From NCBI RefSeq assembly GCF_006539165.1, contig NZ_BJMM01000031.1:1-64000 (forward strand): a DNA stretch of 64,000 nucleotides, written 5' to 3'. Under the pieces are notes generated by a model, which was not told the origin of the DNA, ran no database searches, and was given only the letters and a program-made list of their open reading frames with translations. Positions 8,128-19,105 of the stretch are shown here, piece after piece. The stretch comes from Streptomyces cacaoi. GTDB taxonomy: Bacteria; Actinomycetota; Actinomycetes; Streptomycetales; Streptomycetaceae. Each line of letters begins with the position of its first letter. Position 1 is the stretch's first letter. A program made the position numbers and the translations under genes.

Positions 8128-8652
8128 TCACCCCAACTCCCCCGCCCCGAACGCGTCCGGCAGCAACTCGCTCAACGGCCTCACCCCGGACGGCGCTTCG
8201 ACGAGCAGCCCCGCTCCGCCGTGTTCCCACAGCAGCTGCCGGCACCGTCCGCAGGGCGCGACGATCCGCCCCTCTCCCCCGCCGCCGACGCAGGTGAAGG
8301 CGGTCAGCCGGCCCCCGCCCGTGGCGGCGAGGTCGGAGACGAGCCCGCACTCCGCGCACAGGCCCACCCCGTAGGACGCGTTCTCGACGTTGCAGCCGGT
8401 GACGGTCCGTCCGTCGGCGACCAGTGCGGCAGCGCCGACGGGGAAGCCGGAGTAGGGCGCGTAGGCGCGGGCCATGGCAGCGCGAGCCAGCGCGCGCAAC
8501 TCCTCCCAGTCGACGGACGCGGGTGCCGCCCCCGCACCGCCCTGCCCGGTCTCACCGGTCTCACCGGTCTCACCGACGGGACCCGTACCGGCCACACCCG
8601 CCGGGCCCGCCGCACCGTCCGGGCTCCGCTTCTCCTCCGCCACGTCACTCAC
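8128..8652 (-). CDS. cdd: Cytidine deaminase
   Basis: A 174-aa protein that deaminates cytidine and deoxycytidine. The core (about residues 48-174) has the zinc signature CAE (LCAECGLVSDL) and PCGRC (VAPCGRCRQLL), plus the substrate motif GCNVENASYG. A 45-residue N-terminal extension contains a GETGETGETGQ repeat and is absent from the roughly 130-aa family standard. The GTG at 8652 is chosen because AAGGA lies 8 nt upstream; longer readings enter the repeat array. It follows the second ABC permease in the operon. Confidence 0.93.
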   Translation of the reverse strand: MSDVAEEKRSPDGAAGPAGVAGTGPVGETGETGETGQGGAGAAPASVDWEELRALARAAMARAYAPYSGFPVGAAALVADGRTVTGCNVENASYGVGLCAECGLVSDLAATGGGRLTAFTCVGGGGEGRIVAPCGRCRQLLWEHGGAGLLVEAPSGVRPLSELLPDAFGAGELG

Positions 8653-8737
8653 CCCAGGTTTCCTTCCGCGAGATGCACCGGCCCCCTGCGCCCGCCGCGA
8701 GACGCAACGGCGGCACGCCCGCCCCAAGAAGTAACAG

Positions 8738-8998
8738 GCGCGCACCCGGGCCCAGGTACGACAGGCGCGCACCCGAGCCCGGGATCGACAGGCGAGTACC
8801 CGCGCCCGGGTACGACAGGCGCACGCCCGGCCCCGGGTGGGTCGAATGGACGCCCGACCCCGGGTACGTCAGGCGCACCCCCGGGCACAGATGGGGCGAA
8901 TGGACGCCCGGACTCAGGTGAGGCGAATCGGCACCAGGGCGCAGGCGGGCCGAATCGGCGCCCGGGCCCCGGTGAGGCGAATGGGCGCCCGGTCTCAC
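8738..8998. repeat. 27-bp minisatellite, about 10 copies
   Basis: About ten head-to-tail units of about 27 bp, with consensus close to GCGCACCCGGGCCCGGGTACG plus a variable ACAG or GAAT end, fill the gap between the second permease and cdd. The period is a multiple of three, so several frames encode 9-residue repeats. No start codon with a ribosome site is present, so I treat it as non-coding. Confidence 0.85.
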
Positions 8999-10287
8999 AC
9001 GCCCTCGCCCTTGCGGTAGGACTTGCCGACCGCGCGGGGTGGTCGCAGGCGTTGGGCCGCCAGGGACAGCACCAGCAGGGTCGTGACGTAGGGGGTCATC
9101 TCGACGAATTCCAGTGCCACGGTCTCGGTCAGCGCGTACCAGATCACGAGCAGCGCGGCGATGACGACGCTGACGGCGGCCTGGACACGTCCGCTGCGCA
9201 GCCCGGCGCGGACCTTCCAGGCGGCGAGGGCCAGCAGCAGTACCGCGGCGAGCAGCAGCAGGCCGTGCACGGTCGCGCCGCCGCCGACGACGCGCAGCGC
9301 GTCCATGAAGCCGAACAGCCCGGCGCCCATGGCGACTCCGCCGGGGCGCCAGTTGCCGAAGATCATGGTGGCGAGGCCGATGTAGCCGCGCCCGCCGGTC
9401 TGCTGTTCCTGGTAGATGTGCACGCCGATGGCGAGGAAGGCCCCGCCGAGGCCGGCGAGCGCGCCGGAGACGGCCAGCGCCGCGTACTTGTACCGGTAGA
9501 CGTTCACGCCGAGGGATTCGGCGGCGGTCGGGTTCTCGCCGCAGGAGCGCAGCCGCAGCCCGAAGGAGGAGCGCCACAGGACGAAGAAGCTGCCGGCGAA
9601 CAGGACGACGGTCAGCAGCGTCACCCAGGAGACCTCGTGGACGGCGGCGCGCAGGATGCCGGCGAGGTCGGAGACGACGAACCAGTGGTGTTTCTCGATC
9701 GTGTGGAGGCCGTCGGAGAGCCCGGGCACCGTGAAGGTCGGCATGTCGTCCATGGGCGGCGACTGCTTGTCGTTGCCGCCGGCCTTCGCCGCCTCGCTGC
9801 CGTCCGCGCCGAACCAGATCTTCGCCAGGTAGCGGACGAGGCCGAGGGCGAGGATGTTGATGGCCACGCCGGAGACGATGTGGTCGACGCCGAAGGTCAC
9901 CGTGGCGAGGGCGTGCAGCAGCCCGCCGAGCGCCCCGCCGACGACGCCGGCGAGCACGGCGGCCCACGGCCCGTACTGCCAGCCCGCCCAGCCGGCGGCG
10001 AACGTGCCGAGCATCATCATGCCTTCGAGGCCGATGTTGACGACGCCGGCCCGCTCCGCCCACAGGCCGCCCAGTCCGGCCAGTCCGATGGGGACGGCGG
10101 CGCTGAGCGCGGAGGAGAACTGGTTGCTGCTGGTGAGGTCGTTGGCGCCGGTCAGCACCCGGATGAGGGAGAAGAGGACCAGCCCGCCCGCCAGCAGCAG
10201 GAGGACGACCGGGTAGGTGAGCCGACGGCGGGCGGTGCCCGCGGTGCCGCGCCTGGTCTTCGGTGTGGTGTTCACGTCGGTACTCAC
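8995..10287 (-). CDS. Nucleoside ABC transporter permease 2 (YufQ/NupQ-like)
   Basis: A 430-aa BPD_transp_2 permease with about 9-10 hydrophobic segments and the family stretch AERAGVVNIGLEGMMMLGTFAAG near residue 90. The GTG start overlaps the stop of the upstream permease (GTGA), so they are coupled; longer in-frame readings just shadow that gene. With the ATPase, permease 1 and the BMP lipoprotein it forms a complete importer of the NupNOPQ / PnrA type, which takes up purine and pyrimidine nucleosides. Confidence 0.93.
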   Translation of the reverse strand: MSTDVNTTPKTRRGTAGTARRRLTYPVVLLLLAGGLVLFSLIRVLTGANDLTSSNQFSSALSAAVPIGLAGLGGLWAERAGVVNIGLEGMMMLGTFAAGWAGWQYGPWAAVLAGVVGGALGGLLHALATVTFGVDHIVSGVAINILALGLVRYLAKIWFGADGSEAAKAGGNDKQSPPMDDMPTFTVPGLSDGLHTIEKHHWFVVSDLAGILRAAVHEVSWVTLLTVVLFAGSFFVLWRSSFGLRLRSCGENPTAAESLGVNVYRYKYAALAVSGALAGLGGAFLAIGVHIYQEQQTGGRGYIGLATMIFGNWRPGGVAMGAGLFGFMDALRVVGGGATVHGLLLLAAVLLLALAAWKVRAGLRSGRVQAAVSVVIAALLVIWYALTETVALEFVEMTPYVTTLLVLSLAAQRLRPPRAVGKSYRKGEGV

Positions 10288-11398
10288 GCACCCACCTCCG
10301 CCTTCTCGCCGGTGCGCGCCTCGGCGGCCAGTTCGGCACCGACCCGGCGCTGCTGGATGCGCAGCCCGTAGCGGCGCACGATCTCGTAGGCGATGACGAC
10401 GGACAGCACGATGACGCCCTGCATCACGCCGACGATCTCCTGTGCGTACTCCTCGAACTCCAGCTGGATGCCGGTGCGTTCGAGGAAGCCCCACAGCAGG
10501 GCGCTGAACGCCATGCCGAGGGGGTGGTTACGGCCGAGCAGCGCGATGGCGATGCCGGTGAAGCCGACGCCCGCGGGGAAGTCCGTGCCGTAGTTGAACG
10601 ATTCGTTCAGCAGGGTCGGCATGCCGACGAGTCCGGCGACGGCGCCGGACAGCAGCATGCTGGTGACCACCATCCGGCGCACGCTGACCCCGCTGGCCGC
10701 CGCGGCCGGTTCGCTGCGTCCGACGGCCCGCAGGTCGAAGCCGAAGCGGGTGCGGCCCAGCACGAACCAGTAGGCCAGCCCGATCACGACGGCGATGAGC
10801 ACCGTGCCGTAGACCGGCTTGGGGTCGGTGGGGATGGTGAAGAAGTGGCCGGACGCCGGCAGGTTCGGCGTGTGGAAGAGGTTGCCGTCCTTGACGGCCA
10901 GCCGGTCCTCGGACAGGAAGTAGCCGATCAGCGAGCCCGCGATGGAGTTCAGCATGATCGTCGTGATGACCTCGCTGACGCCGCGGGTCGTCTTCAGAAC
11001 GCCCGCGATGCCGGCCCAGACGGCGCCCACCGCCATGGCCGTCAGGATGATGACCGGGATCTGGAGCACTCCGGGCAGCGACAGCGCCCCGCCGACGACG
11101 GCGGCGAAGAACGCGGCGACCCGGTACTGCCCGTCGACGCCGATGTTGAACAGGTTCATCCGGAAACCGATCGCGACGGCCGCCGCCGAAAGGTAGTACG
11201 GAATCGCCTTGTTGATGATCCAGACCTGGCTGTCGCTCTTCGAACCGAAGTCGATCATCACGACGAAGGCGTGCAGCGGGTCCTTGCCGGTCGCGGCGAT
11301 CACGACGGACGACAGGAGGAACGCGGCGACCAGCGCCAGCAGCGGCGCGGCCAGCGCGAGCAGGACCTTCTCCTTGGTGAACTTCTCACCGAGCCGGC

Positions 11399-11402
<4 letters not shown>
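10284..11402 (-). CDS. Nucleoside ABC transporter permease 1 (YufP/NupP-like)
   Basis: A 372-aa BPD_transp_2 permease with roughly 9 membrane segments and the conserved pattern NLFNIGVDGQYRVAAFFAA in the first half. The ATG start overlaps the ATPase stop (ATGA), giving coupled translation. It pairs with the following permease as the transmembrane heterodimer of the nucleoside importer. Confidence 0.93.
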
Positions 11403-13378
<1,976 letters not shown>

Positions 13379-13537
13379 GACGCTGCTCCCTCACTGGCTC
13401 CTGCCTGCTGCCCGGGCACGCCCCGCCCGCGCCCGCGGCCCCCGCGCACCGGCAGCGCGGGCACGGGGGCGGACACGGAACGGCACGGGAACGGCTCGGA
13501 CCCGGACGCCGGGGTGCACCCGGCGCCCGGTGCGCAC

Positions 13538-14572
13538 CTACGGCTTGGACGGCACCTTGACCTTGCCGTCGACGATGTCCTTGGCGGCCTTGTCGATGTC
13601 GTCCTTCACATCGTCGATGTGGCCGCCGGAGGTGGCGACGGAGACGCCGTCCTCCTTGAGGGAGAAGGTCTGGTTGCCGGTGAGCGGCTTGCCGTCCTGC
13701 ACGCTCTTGATCAGCTCGAAGACCGCCACGTCCACGTTCTTCACCGCGGACGTCATGATCGCGTCGCGGTACTTCTCCAGGCCCTTCTGGCGGTACTGGT
13801 CGGAGTCCACACCGATCGCCCAGGCGCCCTTGACCTTGCTGACCTCTTCGATGGAGCCCGCACCGGACTGCCCCGCCGCGCTGTAGATCACGTCGTTGCC
13901 GCGCGAGAGCATGCCCTTGGCCATGCTCTTGGCGCGCGCGGGGTCGTTGAAGCCCTTGTCGGACTCCTTGTAGAGGTAGTCGGTCTCGATCTTGATCTTG
14001 GGGTCGGTGTCCTTGACGCCCTTGACGTACCCGGCCTCGAACTTCTGGATGAGCGCGTTGTTCACGCCGCCGATGAACGCGACCTTCTTGTTCTTGGTCT
14101 TCTTCGCGGCGGCCACGCCCACCAGGTAGGACGCCTCGTGCTCGGCGAAGGTCATCCCGGAGACGTTCTTCTGCGTCGAGCCGGAGTCGACGACGCCGAA
14201 CGTGGTGTCGGGGAAGTCCTTGGCGACCTTGTTGATCGACTTGCCGTAGTTGAAGCCGACGCCGATGACGGGGTTGTAGCCGGCCTCCGCGAGGGACGTG
14301 AGCCGCTGTTCGCGGGTGGCCTCCGTCTCGTTGTTGCCTGCGGTCATCTCCTTCGTGTTCGTACCGAGCTTCTTCTCGGCCCGGTCGGTGCCGCGCGCGG
14401 CGGCCTCGTTGAAGGAATGGTCGTCCCGGCCGCCGACGTCGAAGGCCAGGCCGACGCCCTTCTTGTTCTTGTTACCGGCGGACTCGGTCGAACTCTCACC
14501 GCACGCGGTGGCGGTCACTGCGAGCGCCGCGGCGGCGGAGACCGCGGCAACGAGCTGGGTTACCCGACGCAA
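13538..14572 (-). CDS. BMP-family nucleoside-binding lipoprotein
   Basis: A 344-aa exported lipoprotein that delivers nucleosides to the ABC importer encoded downstream. Its signal peptide MRRVTQLVAAVSAAAALAV ends in ATAC, whose Cys would be lipidated. The BMP/PnrA fold follows (GVGLAFDVGGRDDHSFNE, and VAFIGGVNN near the middle). The TTG at 14572 is preferred: GGAGGGG lies 8 nt upstream, and it puts the basic residues and signal peptide at the N-terminus. The ATPase follows after 159 nt. A promoter and palindromic operator lie upstream at 14631-14659. Confidence 0.92.
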   Translation of the reverse strand: MRRVTQLVAAVSAAAALAVTATACGESSTESAGNKNKKGVGLAFDVGGRDDHSFNEAAARGTDRAEKKLGTNTKEMTAGNNETEATREQRLTSLAEAGYNPVIGVGFNYGKSINKVAKDFPDTTFGVVDSGSTQKNVSGMTFAEHEASYLVGVAAAKKTKNKKVAFIGGVNNALIQKFEAGYVKGVKDTDPKIKIETDYLYKESDKGFNDPARAKSMAKGMLSRGNDVIYSAAGQSGAGSIEEVSKVKGAWAIGVDSDQYRQKGLEKYRDAIMTSAVKNVDVAVFELIKSVQDGKPLTGNQTFSLKEDGVSVATSGGHIDDVKDDIDKAAKDIVDGKVKVPSKP

Positions 14573-14964
14573 GAGGACGTCCCCTCCGAGCAGTTGGAAG
14601 CGCCTCTTGAGGGCGCTGGATCGGAGGCACACATTAACGCGCGTAGAATTCCCGCAGAAGATGGTTCGCGCGACGTTATCGGATCGTCGCGATCGGGCCC
14701 CGGCCCGGGGGCTGTTGACGCCCGTCCGGGGGGGCTGCCGGAGACCGGCCGAAGGGGTGCCGGAGACCGTTCCGGATGCTGCCGACGCCCGGCCCCGGAG
14801 GTCGCGGTGCGGCGGGTGCGGCGGGTGCGGCGGGTGCGGCGGAGGAGCAGTCCCCGCCGCAACCGGGGCGCCGCCCCGAACGGGCGGGGCAGCAGGTCGT
14901 GTTGAAGAGTTGAAATGAAGGAGGAGCCCGGCGGGCGGCGAGCCCGCGGACCGGTGTCAGCCGG
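14573..14964. other. Intergenic region with promoter and short repeat
   Basis: This 392-bp gap holds the promoter and operator of the BMP operon at its low end. At 14811-14850 there is a 9-bp tandem repeat based on GCGGGTGCG (about four copies), and no gene. A GC-rich stretch with CCGCCGC complementarity near 14860-14900 may end the amidohydrolase transcript, but no clear hairpin with a T-run is visible. Confidence 0.6.
14631..14659 (-). promoter_or_regulatory. Promoter and operator of the nucleoside ABC operon
   Basis: A minus-strand -35-like TTCTGC (14654-14659), 17-bp spacer and -10-like TAATGT (14631-14636). The spacer carries TTCTACGCGCGTTA (core 14635-14646), matching 10 of 12 positions of the perfect palindrome at the add promoter. 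In both cases the palindrome lies between or against the core promoter boxes, a typical repressor position. The predicted start leaves a leader of about 50 nt with a good ribosome site. Confidence 0.6.
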
Positions 14965-16248
14965 TCAGTGGTCCAACAGGGCGGCCGCCGTGAAGAGTTC
15001 GACGCCGGTGGTGATGGCCGACTCGTCGGCGTCGAAGTCCCCCTGGTGCAGATCACGGGCCCGGAGCTCGCCCGGCGGACGCACCCCGAGCCGCGCCATC
15101 GCGCCGGGCACATGCTCCAGGTACCAGGAGAAGTCCTCGCCGCCCAGGCTCTGTTCGGTGCTCTCGACGGAGTCCGCGCCGCAGCGTGCCGTCATCGCCT
15201 CACGCAGCAGCGCCGTCATCGCCGGCTCGTTGACGACGGGCGGCACGCCCCGCACATAGTTCAGCTCGCACTTCGCGCGGTGCAGCGTCGCCAGCTCGTC
15301 GATCGCCGCGTGCACCAGATCCGGCGCCGCACGCCAGGTGGCCAGGTCCAGGCAGCGCAGCGTGCCGGAGAGCTCGGCACGCTGCGGAATGACGTTGCAC
15401 GCGTGGCCCGACTCGATCCGCCCCCAGGTGAGCGCCAGCCCGCCCCGGGTGTCGACCCGGCGGGCCAGCAGCGCCGGCGCCTCCGTCACCAGCTTCGCCG
15501 CCGCCGTGACCAGGTCCGTCGTCAGATGCGGGCGGGCCGTGTGACCGCCGGCGCCGCTGAGCGCCACCTCCACCCGGTCGCAGGCCGAGGTGATCGGACC
15601 GGCCCGCAGCCCGAGCCGCCCGGCGTCCACCCGCGGATCGCAGTGCACGGCCAGGATGGACCCCACCCCGTCGAGGACGCCCGCCTCGATGGTGTCGGTC
15701 GCGCCGCCGGGCAGCACCTCCTCCGCCGGCTGGAACAGCAGCCGCACCGGCCGCGGCAGCGCCCCGGCACGCGCCAGCTCCGCCAGCACCAGCCCGGCGC
15801 CCAGCACCACGGCGGTGTGCACATCGTGCCCGCAGGCGTGGGCGCGGCCCGCGACCGTCGAGCGGTAGGGGACGTCCTTGGTGTCGGGGATGGGCAGCGC
15901 GTCGATGTCGGCACGCAGCGCCAGCAGCGGCGGCCCGTCCGGGCTCTCCTCGGCCAGCCCGGGACGGATGTCGCAGATCAGGCCGGTGCCGTGCGGCAGG
16001 ACCCGGGGGTGCAGACCCGCCTGCTCCAGCCGGGCCCGCAGCGCGCTCGTCGTACGGAACTCCTGATGGCCCAGTTCGGGATGCATATGGAGGTCACGAC
16101 GGAAGGCGGTCAGTTCTCGCCGGAGCGGCTCGGTCAGCCGGCCGGGCAGTTCGGGAAGGACAGCGGCGGTCCCGCCTGCGCCCGACTCCGGTACACGGTG
16201 TGCGGCCACCTCCGGTGCGGATGGTGCAGGGGACAGGAGTTCGTTCAT
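14965..16248 (-). CDS. M20D-family amidohydrolase
   Basis: A 427-aa metallohydrolase that cleaves N-acyl or N-aminoacyl amide bonds (HipO / IAA-amino-acid hydrolase type). Metal ligands are visible: ACGHDVHTA near residue 135, PAEE followed by LPGGA, the dimerisation-domain HTARPH, and a C-terminal GGEDFSWYL. The ATG at 16248 lacks a Shine-Dalgarno, but a -10-like TACTCT (16256-16261 on the minus strand) lies 7 nt upstream, so the mRNA may be leaderless. It lies between the nucleoside operon and the nonulosonate cluster. A role in N-deacylation of sugars or amino acids cannot be decided. Confidence 0.9.
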   Translation of the reverse strand: MNELLSPAPSAPEVAAHRVPESGAGGTAAVLPELPGRLTEPLRRELTAFRRDLHMHPELGHQEFRTTSALRARLEQAGLHPRVLPHGTGLICDIRPGLAEESPDGPPLLALRADIDALPIPDTKDVPYRSTVAGRAHACGHDVHTAVVLGAGLVLAELARAGALPRPVRLLFQPAEEVLPGGATDTIEAGVLDGVGSILAVHCDPRVDAGRLGLRAGPITSACDRVEVALSGAGGHTARPHLTTDLVTAAAKLVTEAPALLARRVDTRGGLALTWGRIESGHACNVIPQRAELSGTLRCLDLATWRAAPDLVHAAIDELATLHRAKCELNYVRGVPPVVNEPAMTALLREAMTARCGADSVESTEQSLGGEDFSWYLEHVPGAMARLGVRPPGELRARDLHQGDFDADESAITTGVELFTAAALLDH

Positions 16249-16366
16249 GGTCCGAAGAGTAGGCACACCTGAGCAGCAACTCACCCGGGTTCGACCAAAC
16301 TTCAGCCTGCCAGGGGAAGAAAAATCCCTCTGGTCGGCGGTTATGTCCCCATGCGCCTGGGTATAC

Positions 16367-17767
16367 CTACGCGCTCGCTGCGCCGGGCCCCGGCGCAGCC
16401 GGCGGGGACGGCCGCGCATCCGGCGCGGACCCCGCGTCCGGTCCGGCGGGCGGAGCGGGCTGCTCCGGCCGCACGTCCGGCGGCCCGGAGGCGGGAAGCC
16501 GGCGCACGCCGCGGGCCGTGCCGGTGACCCCGGCGAGGAACCCCTGGGCACGCGGCGACGCCGTACGGGTCAGCCAGTCCGGGTCGACGTCGCACACCGC
16601 GACCGTCACCGCCGTCCCCGCCAACGCCAGCGGCAGCGTGTGCACCACGGTCGACGGGAAGCTCAGCACCGTGTGGCCCACCGGGCCGCGCCGGGCCACC
16701 AGTTCCAGCGGCAGATCCGGACGCACCACCTCCAGGCCGGTCGCCGCCGTCACCCGCGCCAGCTTGTCGCCGCTCTCCCTGCGGTGCGCGAAGTAGCGGG
16801 TGGCGCCGTGCTCACGCGCCAGCGCCGCCACCGCCTCCAGATAGCGGTCCATGTCCACCACGCCCGTCTCCACCAGCGACGTACCGACGAGATCCGCACC
16901 CCGGGTCAGCCGCGGCGGGCCGAACCGGGCCCGCGTCCAGGCGAACTCGTTCGCCGTCACCGTGACGTTCCGCGGCGGCTCGACCGGCATCGAACTGAAG
17001 ACCTCCACCGGCCGCGCCCCGTCCGCCGGAGGCGTCAGCCGCCGCCGCGCACGCCGCGACACCGGCGCGAACAACAGACCCCGCGCTCCCCCGGCGCCCC
17101 GCCGGTGCCAGCGCACCAGCCGCTCCCCCTTGGCCAGCTGCGCGACGAACTCCATCGTCGCCGTCCCGTCGTCCACCACCGTGAGGTGCTGACGCGAGCG
17201 CGACGCACGGCCCGCCGGGGCGAGCGCCAGCAGCAACTGCACATAGCGGGAGAACGGGTCGCCGATGACGAGCGTGCGCGCCCGGCGCAAGGCCCGCGCC
17301 AGCGACAGCACCGTGCCCAGCACCTTCAGCAACCCGCCGCGCGCCTCCTGCCAGCGCACCGCGACCCCCTCGTCCCTCGCCAGCTCCACCATGCGGCGCA
17401 GCTGACCCCGCGTCATCGCGTCGTGCGGCGGCAGGACGACGAGCGTCAGCGGACGGCAGCCCGCCGGGTCGGGGTGGTTGTGCAGCCACTCCAGGACGTT
17501 GAGGAGCTGGACGGGACTCTCGACGAACGCGAGCGCGCCGGTGTCGGGAGCGGTGTCGTTGCCTGTGCGCGTGTCCGTGGCGGCGTCCGTGCTCGTGTCT
17601 GTGGCTGGGGCTGTGGCTGGGGCTGTGTTTGTGCCTGTGGCTGTGTTTGTGCCTGTGGCCGTGTTCGCGTCGGTGGGCGGTGGGGGCTGGCCGTTCGCCG
17701 TGGGGGTCCGACCGGTCGTCGGCGTCGGTCCGTCGTCCGCTCCGGGGGCGGAGCGTCTACGGGACAT
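16367..17767 (-). CDS. Polysialyltransferase-like glycosyltransferase (divergent)
   Basis: A 466-aa protein. Residues 1-75 are low complexity (Thr/Asn/Ala/Pro repeats such as NTATGTNTATGTN). The conserved part starts at ALAFVESPVQLLN. Features resembling bacterial alpha-2,8-polysialyltransferases are an acidic-acidic-Gly motif (VVDDGTATMEF, near 210), an HR in place of HP (YFAHRRES) and a Ser/Ser-Thr motif (FPSTVVHTLPLAL, near 385). The ATG at 17767 has AGGAG about 11 nt upstream. It is the last gene of the minus-strand nonulosonate run, 194 nt after the synthase. Its role is probably to add or polymerise an activated nonulosonate; donor and acceptor are inferred. Confidence 0.7.
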   Translation of the reverse strand: MSRRRSAPGADDGPTPTTGRTPTANGQPPPPTDANTATGTNTATGTNTAPATAPATDTSTDAATDTRTGNDTAPDTGALAFVESPVQLLNVLEWLHNHPDPAGCRPLTLVVLPPHDAMTRGQLRRMVELARDEGVAVRWQEARGGLLKVLGTVLSLARALRRARTLVIGDPFSRYVQLLLALAPAGRASRSRQHLTVVDDGTATMEFVAQLAKGERLVRWHRRGAGGARGLLFAPVSRRARRRLTPPADGARPVEVFSSMPVEPPRNVTVTANEFAWTRARFGPPRLTRGADLVGTSLVETGVVDMDRYLEAVAALAREHGATRYFAHRRESGDKLARVTAATGLEVVRPDLPLELVARRGPVGHTVLSFPSTVVHTLPLALAGTAVTVAVCDVDPDWLTRTASPRAQGFLAGVTGTARGVRRLPASGPPDVRPEQPAPPAGPDAGSAPDARPSPPAAPGPGAASA

Positions 17768-17961
17768 GGGCGTACACGCTCCTGCTTCTCCGTTCTGCGT
17801 GCGTTCGGTTGCGGGTCGCCGGTGGGGCGTCGGCGGGGCGTCGGGCTGCCGGGTACCGGGCCGGGGCGTTCCGCCGGTACCCCGGACGAGCAGGGAAGCG
17901 GCCGGGCCGGGCCCCGCCCGCGGGAACACCGGGGCGGGGGCGGCCCGTTGCACGAACCCGG

Positions 17962-18954
17962 TCAGACCGCCACCGGCTCACGCGACTCGGCTTCCTCCGC
18001 GACCACGCCCTTGACGCGGCGCAGCTTGCGCATCGGTGCCAGCTCGCTGTCGTAGACCTGCTTGACGCCGTCGCCCAGCGACTCCTCGATGGTGCGGATG
18101 TCGCGGACCAGCCGCTGAAGGCCCTGCGGCTCCACGGAAGCCGCCTGGTCCGAGCCCCACATGGCCCGGTCCAGCGTGATGTGCCGCTCGACGAAGACCG
18201 CGCCGAGAGCGACGGCGGCGAGCGTCGTCTGCAACCCCGTCTCATGGCCGCTGTAGCCGATCGGGACGTTCGGGAACTCCTCCCGCAGCGTGTTGATCAC
18301 GCGCAGGTTCAGCTCCTCCGCCTTCGCCGGGTAGGTGGACGTGGCGTGGCAGAGCACGATGTTCTCGCTGCCCAGCACCTCCACGGCGTGCCGGATCTGC
18401 TTCGGGGTCGACATGCCCGTGGAGAGGATGACGGTACGGCCCGTCGCGCGGAGCGCGCGCAGCAGCTCGTCATCCGTGAGGGAGGCGGAGGCCACCTTGT
18501 GCGCCGGGACGTCGAACTTCTCCAGGAACGCGATCGACTCCACATCCCACGGGGAGGCGAACCAGTCGATACCGCGCTTCGCACAGTGCTCGCCGATGGC
18601 GCGGTAGTCGTCCTCGCCGAACTCGACGCGGTGCCGGTAGTCGATGTACGTCATCCGGCCCCAGGGAGTGTCGCGCTCGACGTCCCACTGGTCGCGCGGA
18701 GTGCAGATCTCCGGGGTGCGCTTCTGGAACTTGACGGCGTCACAGCCGGCCTCGGCCGCGGCGTCGATCAGCGCGAACGCGTTGTTCAGATCGCCGTTGT
18801 GGTTGATGCCGATCTCGCCGGTGACATACACCGGGTGGCCCGGGCCGACGGGCCGGGTGCCGAGCATACGGCGGCGGGGACTGGCCGGGGCGGTGCGGGA
18901 GCTGTCGAAGGAGCCGGTGTGGGAACTGGTGTGGGAACTGGTGTTGTTCATCAT
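17962..18954 (-). CDS. NeuB-family nonulosonate synthase without SAF domain
   Basis: A 330-aa PEP-condensing enzyme of the sialic acid synthase family. The TIM-barrel motifs are clear: GEIGINHNGDL near residue 45, DAVKFQKRTPE, STGMST, HATSTYP, GYSGHE and VERHITLDRAMWGSDQAAS. It ends about 30 residues after GDGVKQVYDSE and so lacks the C-terminal SAF (antifreeze-like) domain of N-acetylneuraminate synthases. A Kdn or Kdn-9-phosphate synthase is therefore plausible. The first 30 residues are a Ser/Thr/His repeat (HTSSHTGS). Two adjacent ATGs (18954, 18951) are possible, with a weak ribosome site. The NeuA-HAD fusion gene ends 95 nt upstream. Confidence 0.88.
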   Translation of the reverse strand: MMNNTSSHTSSHTGSFDSSRTAPASPRRRMLGTRPVGPGHPVYVTGEIGINHNGDLNNAFALIDAAAEAGCDAVKFQKRTPEICTPRDQWDVERDTPWGRMTYIDYRHRVEFGEDDYRAIGEHCAKRGIDWFASPWDVESIAFLEKFDVPAHKVASASLTDDELLRALRATGRTVILSTGMSTPKQIRHAVEVLGSENIVLCHATSTYPAKAEELNLRVINTLREEFPNVPIGYSGHETGLQTTLAAVALGAVFVERHITLDRAMWGSDQAASVEPQGLQRLVRDIRTIEESLGDGVKQVYDSELAPMRKLRRVKGVVAEEAESREPVAV

Positions 18955-19033
18955 TTCCGGGAGTTTCTTTCCAGGTGGATGCGGACGGACTGCGGTCTGT
19001 GGCACGAGCCCGGCGGACCGGGACAGCGAACAA

Positions 19034-19105
19034 GTAGGGTTTTCGCAGGTCAGGGGGTGGCGGGCTGGGTGGGCGCGGCTCCTTGATGGGTGGGCCCCGC
19101 GAGCC
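19034..19105. repeat. Dispersed 73-bp element, copy B
   Basis: Same element as 7944-8018. Here it overlaps the 3' end of the NeuA-HAD gene, so part of that protein's C-terminal tail (GPTHQGAAPTQPATP) is encoded by repeat DNA, and the gene stops inside the element at 19050. Confidence 0.85.

Noticed and set aside
8738..8998. CRISPR array
   Set aside because: The 27-bp units are head to tail with no unique spacers, and no cas gene is present.
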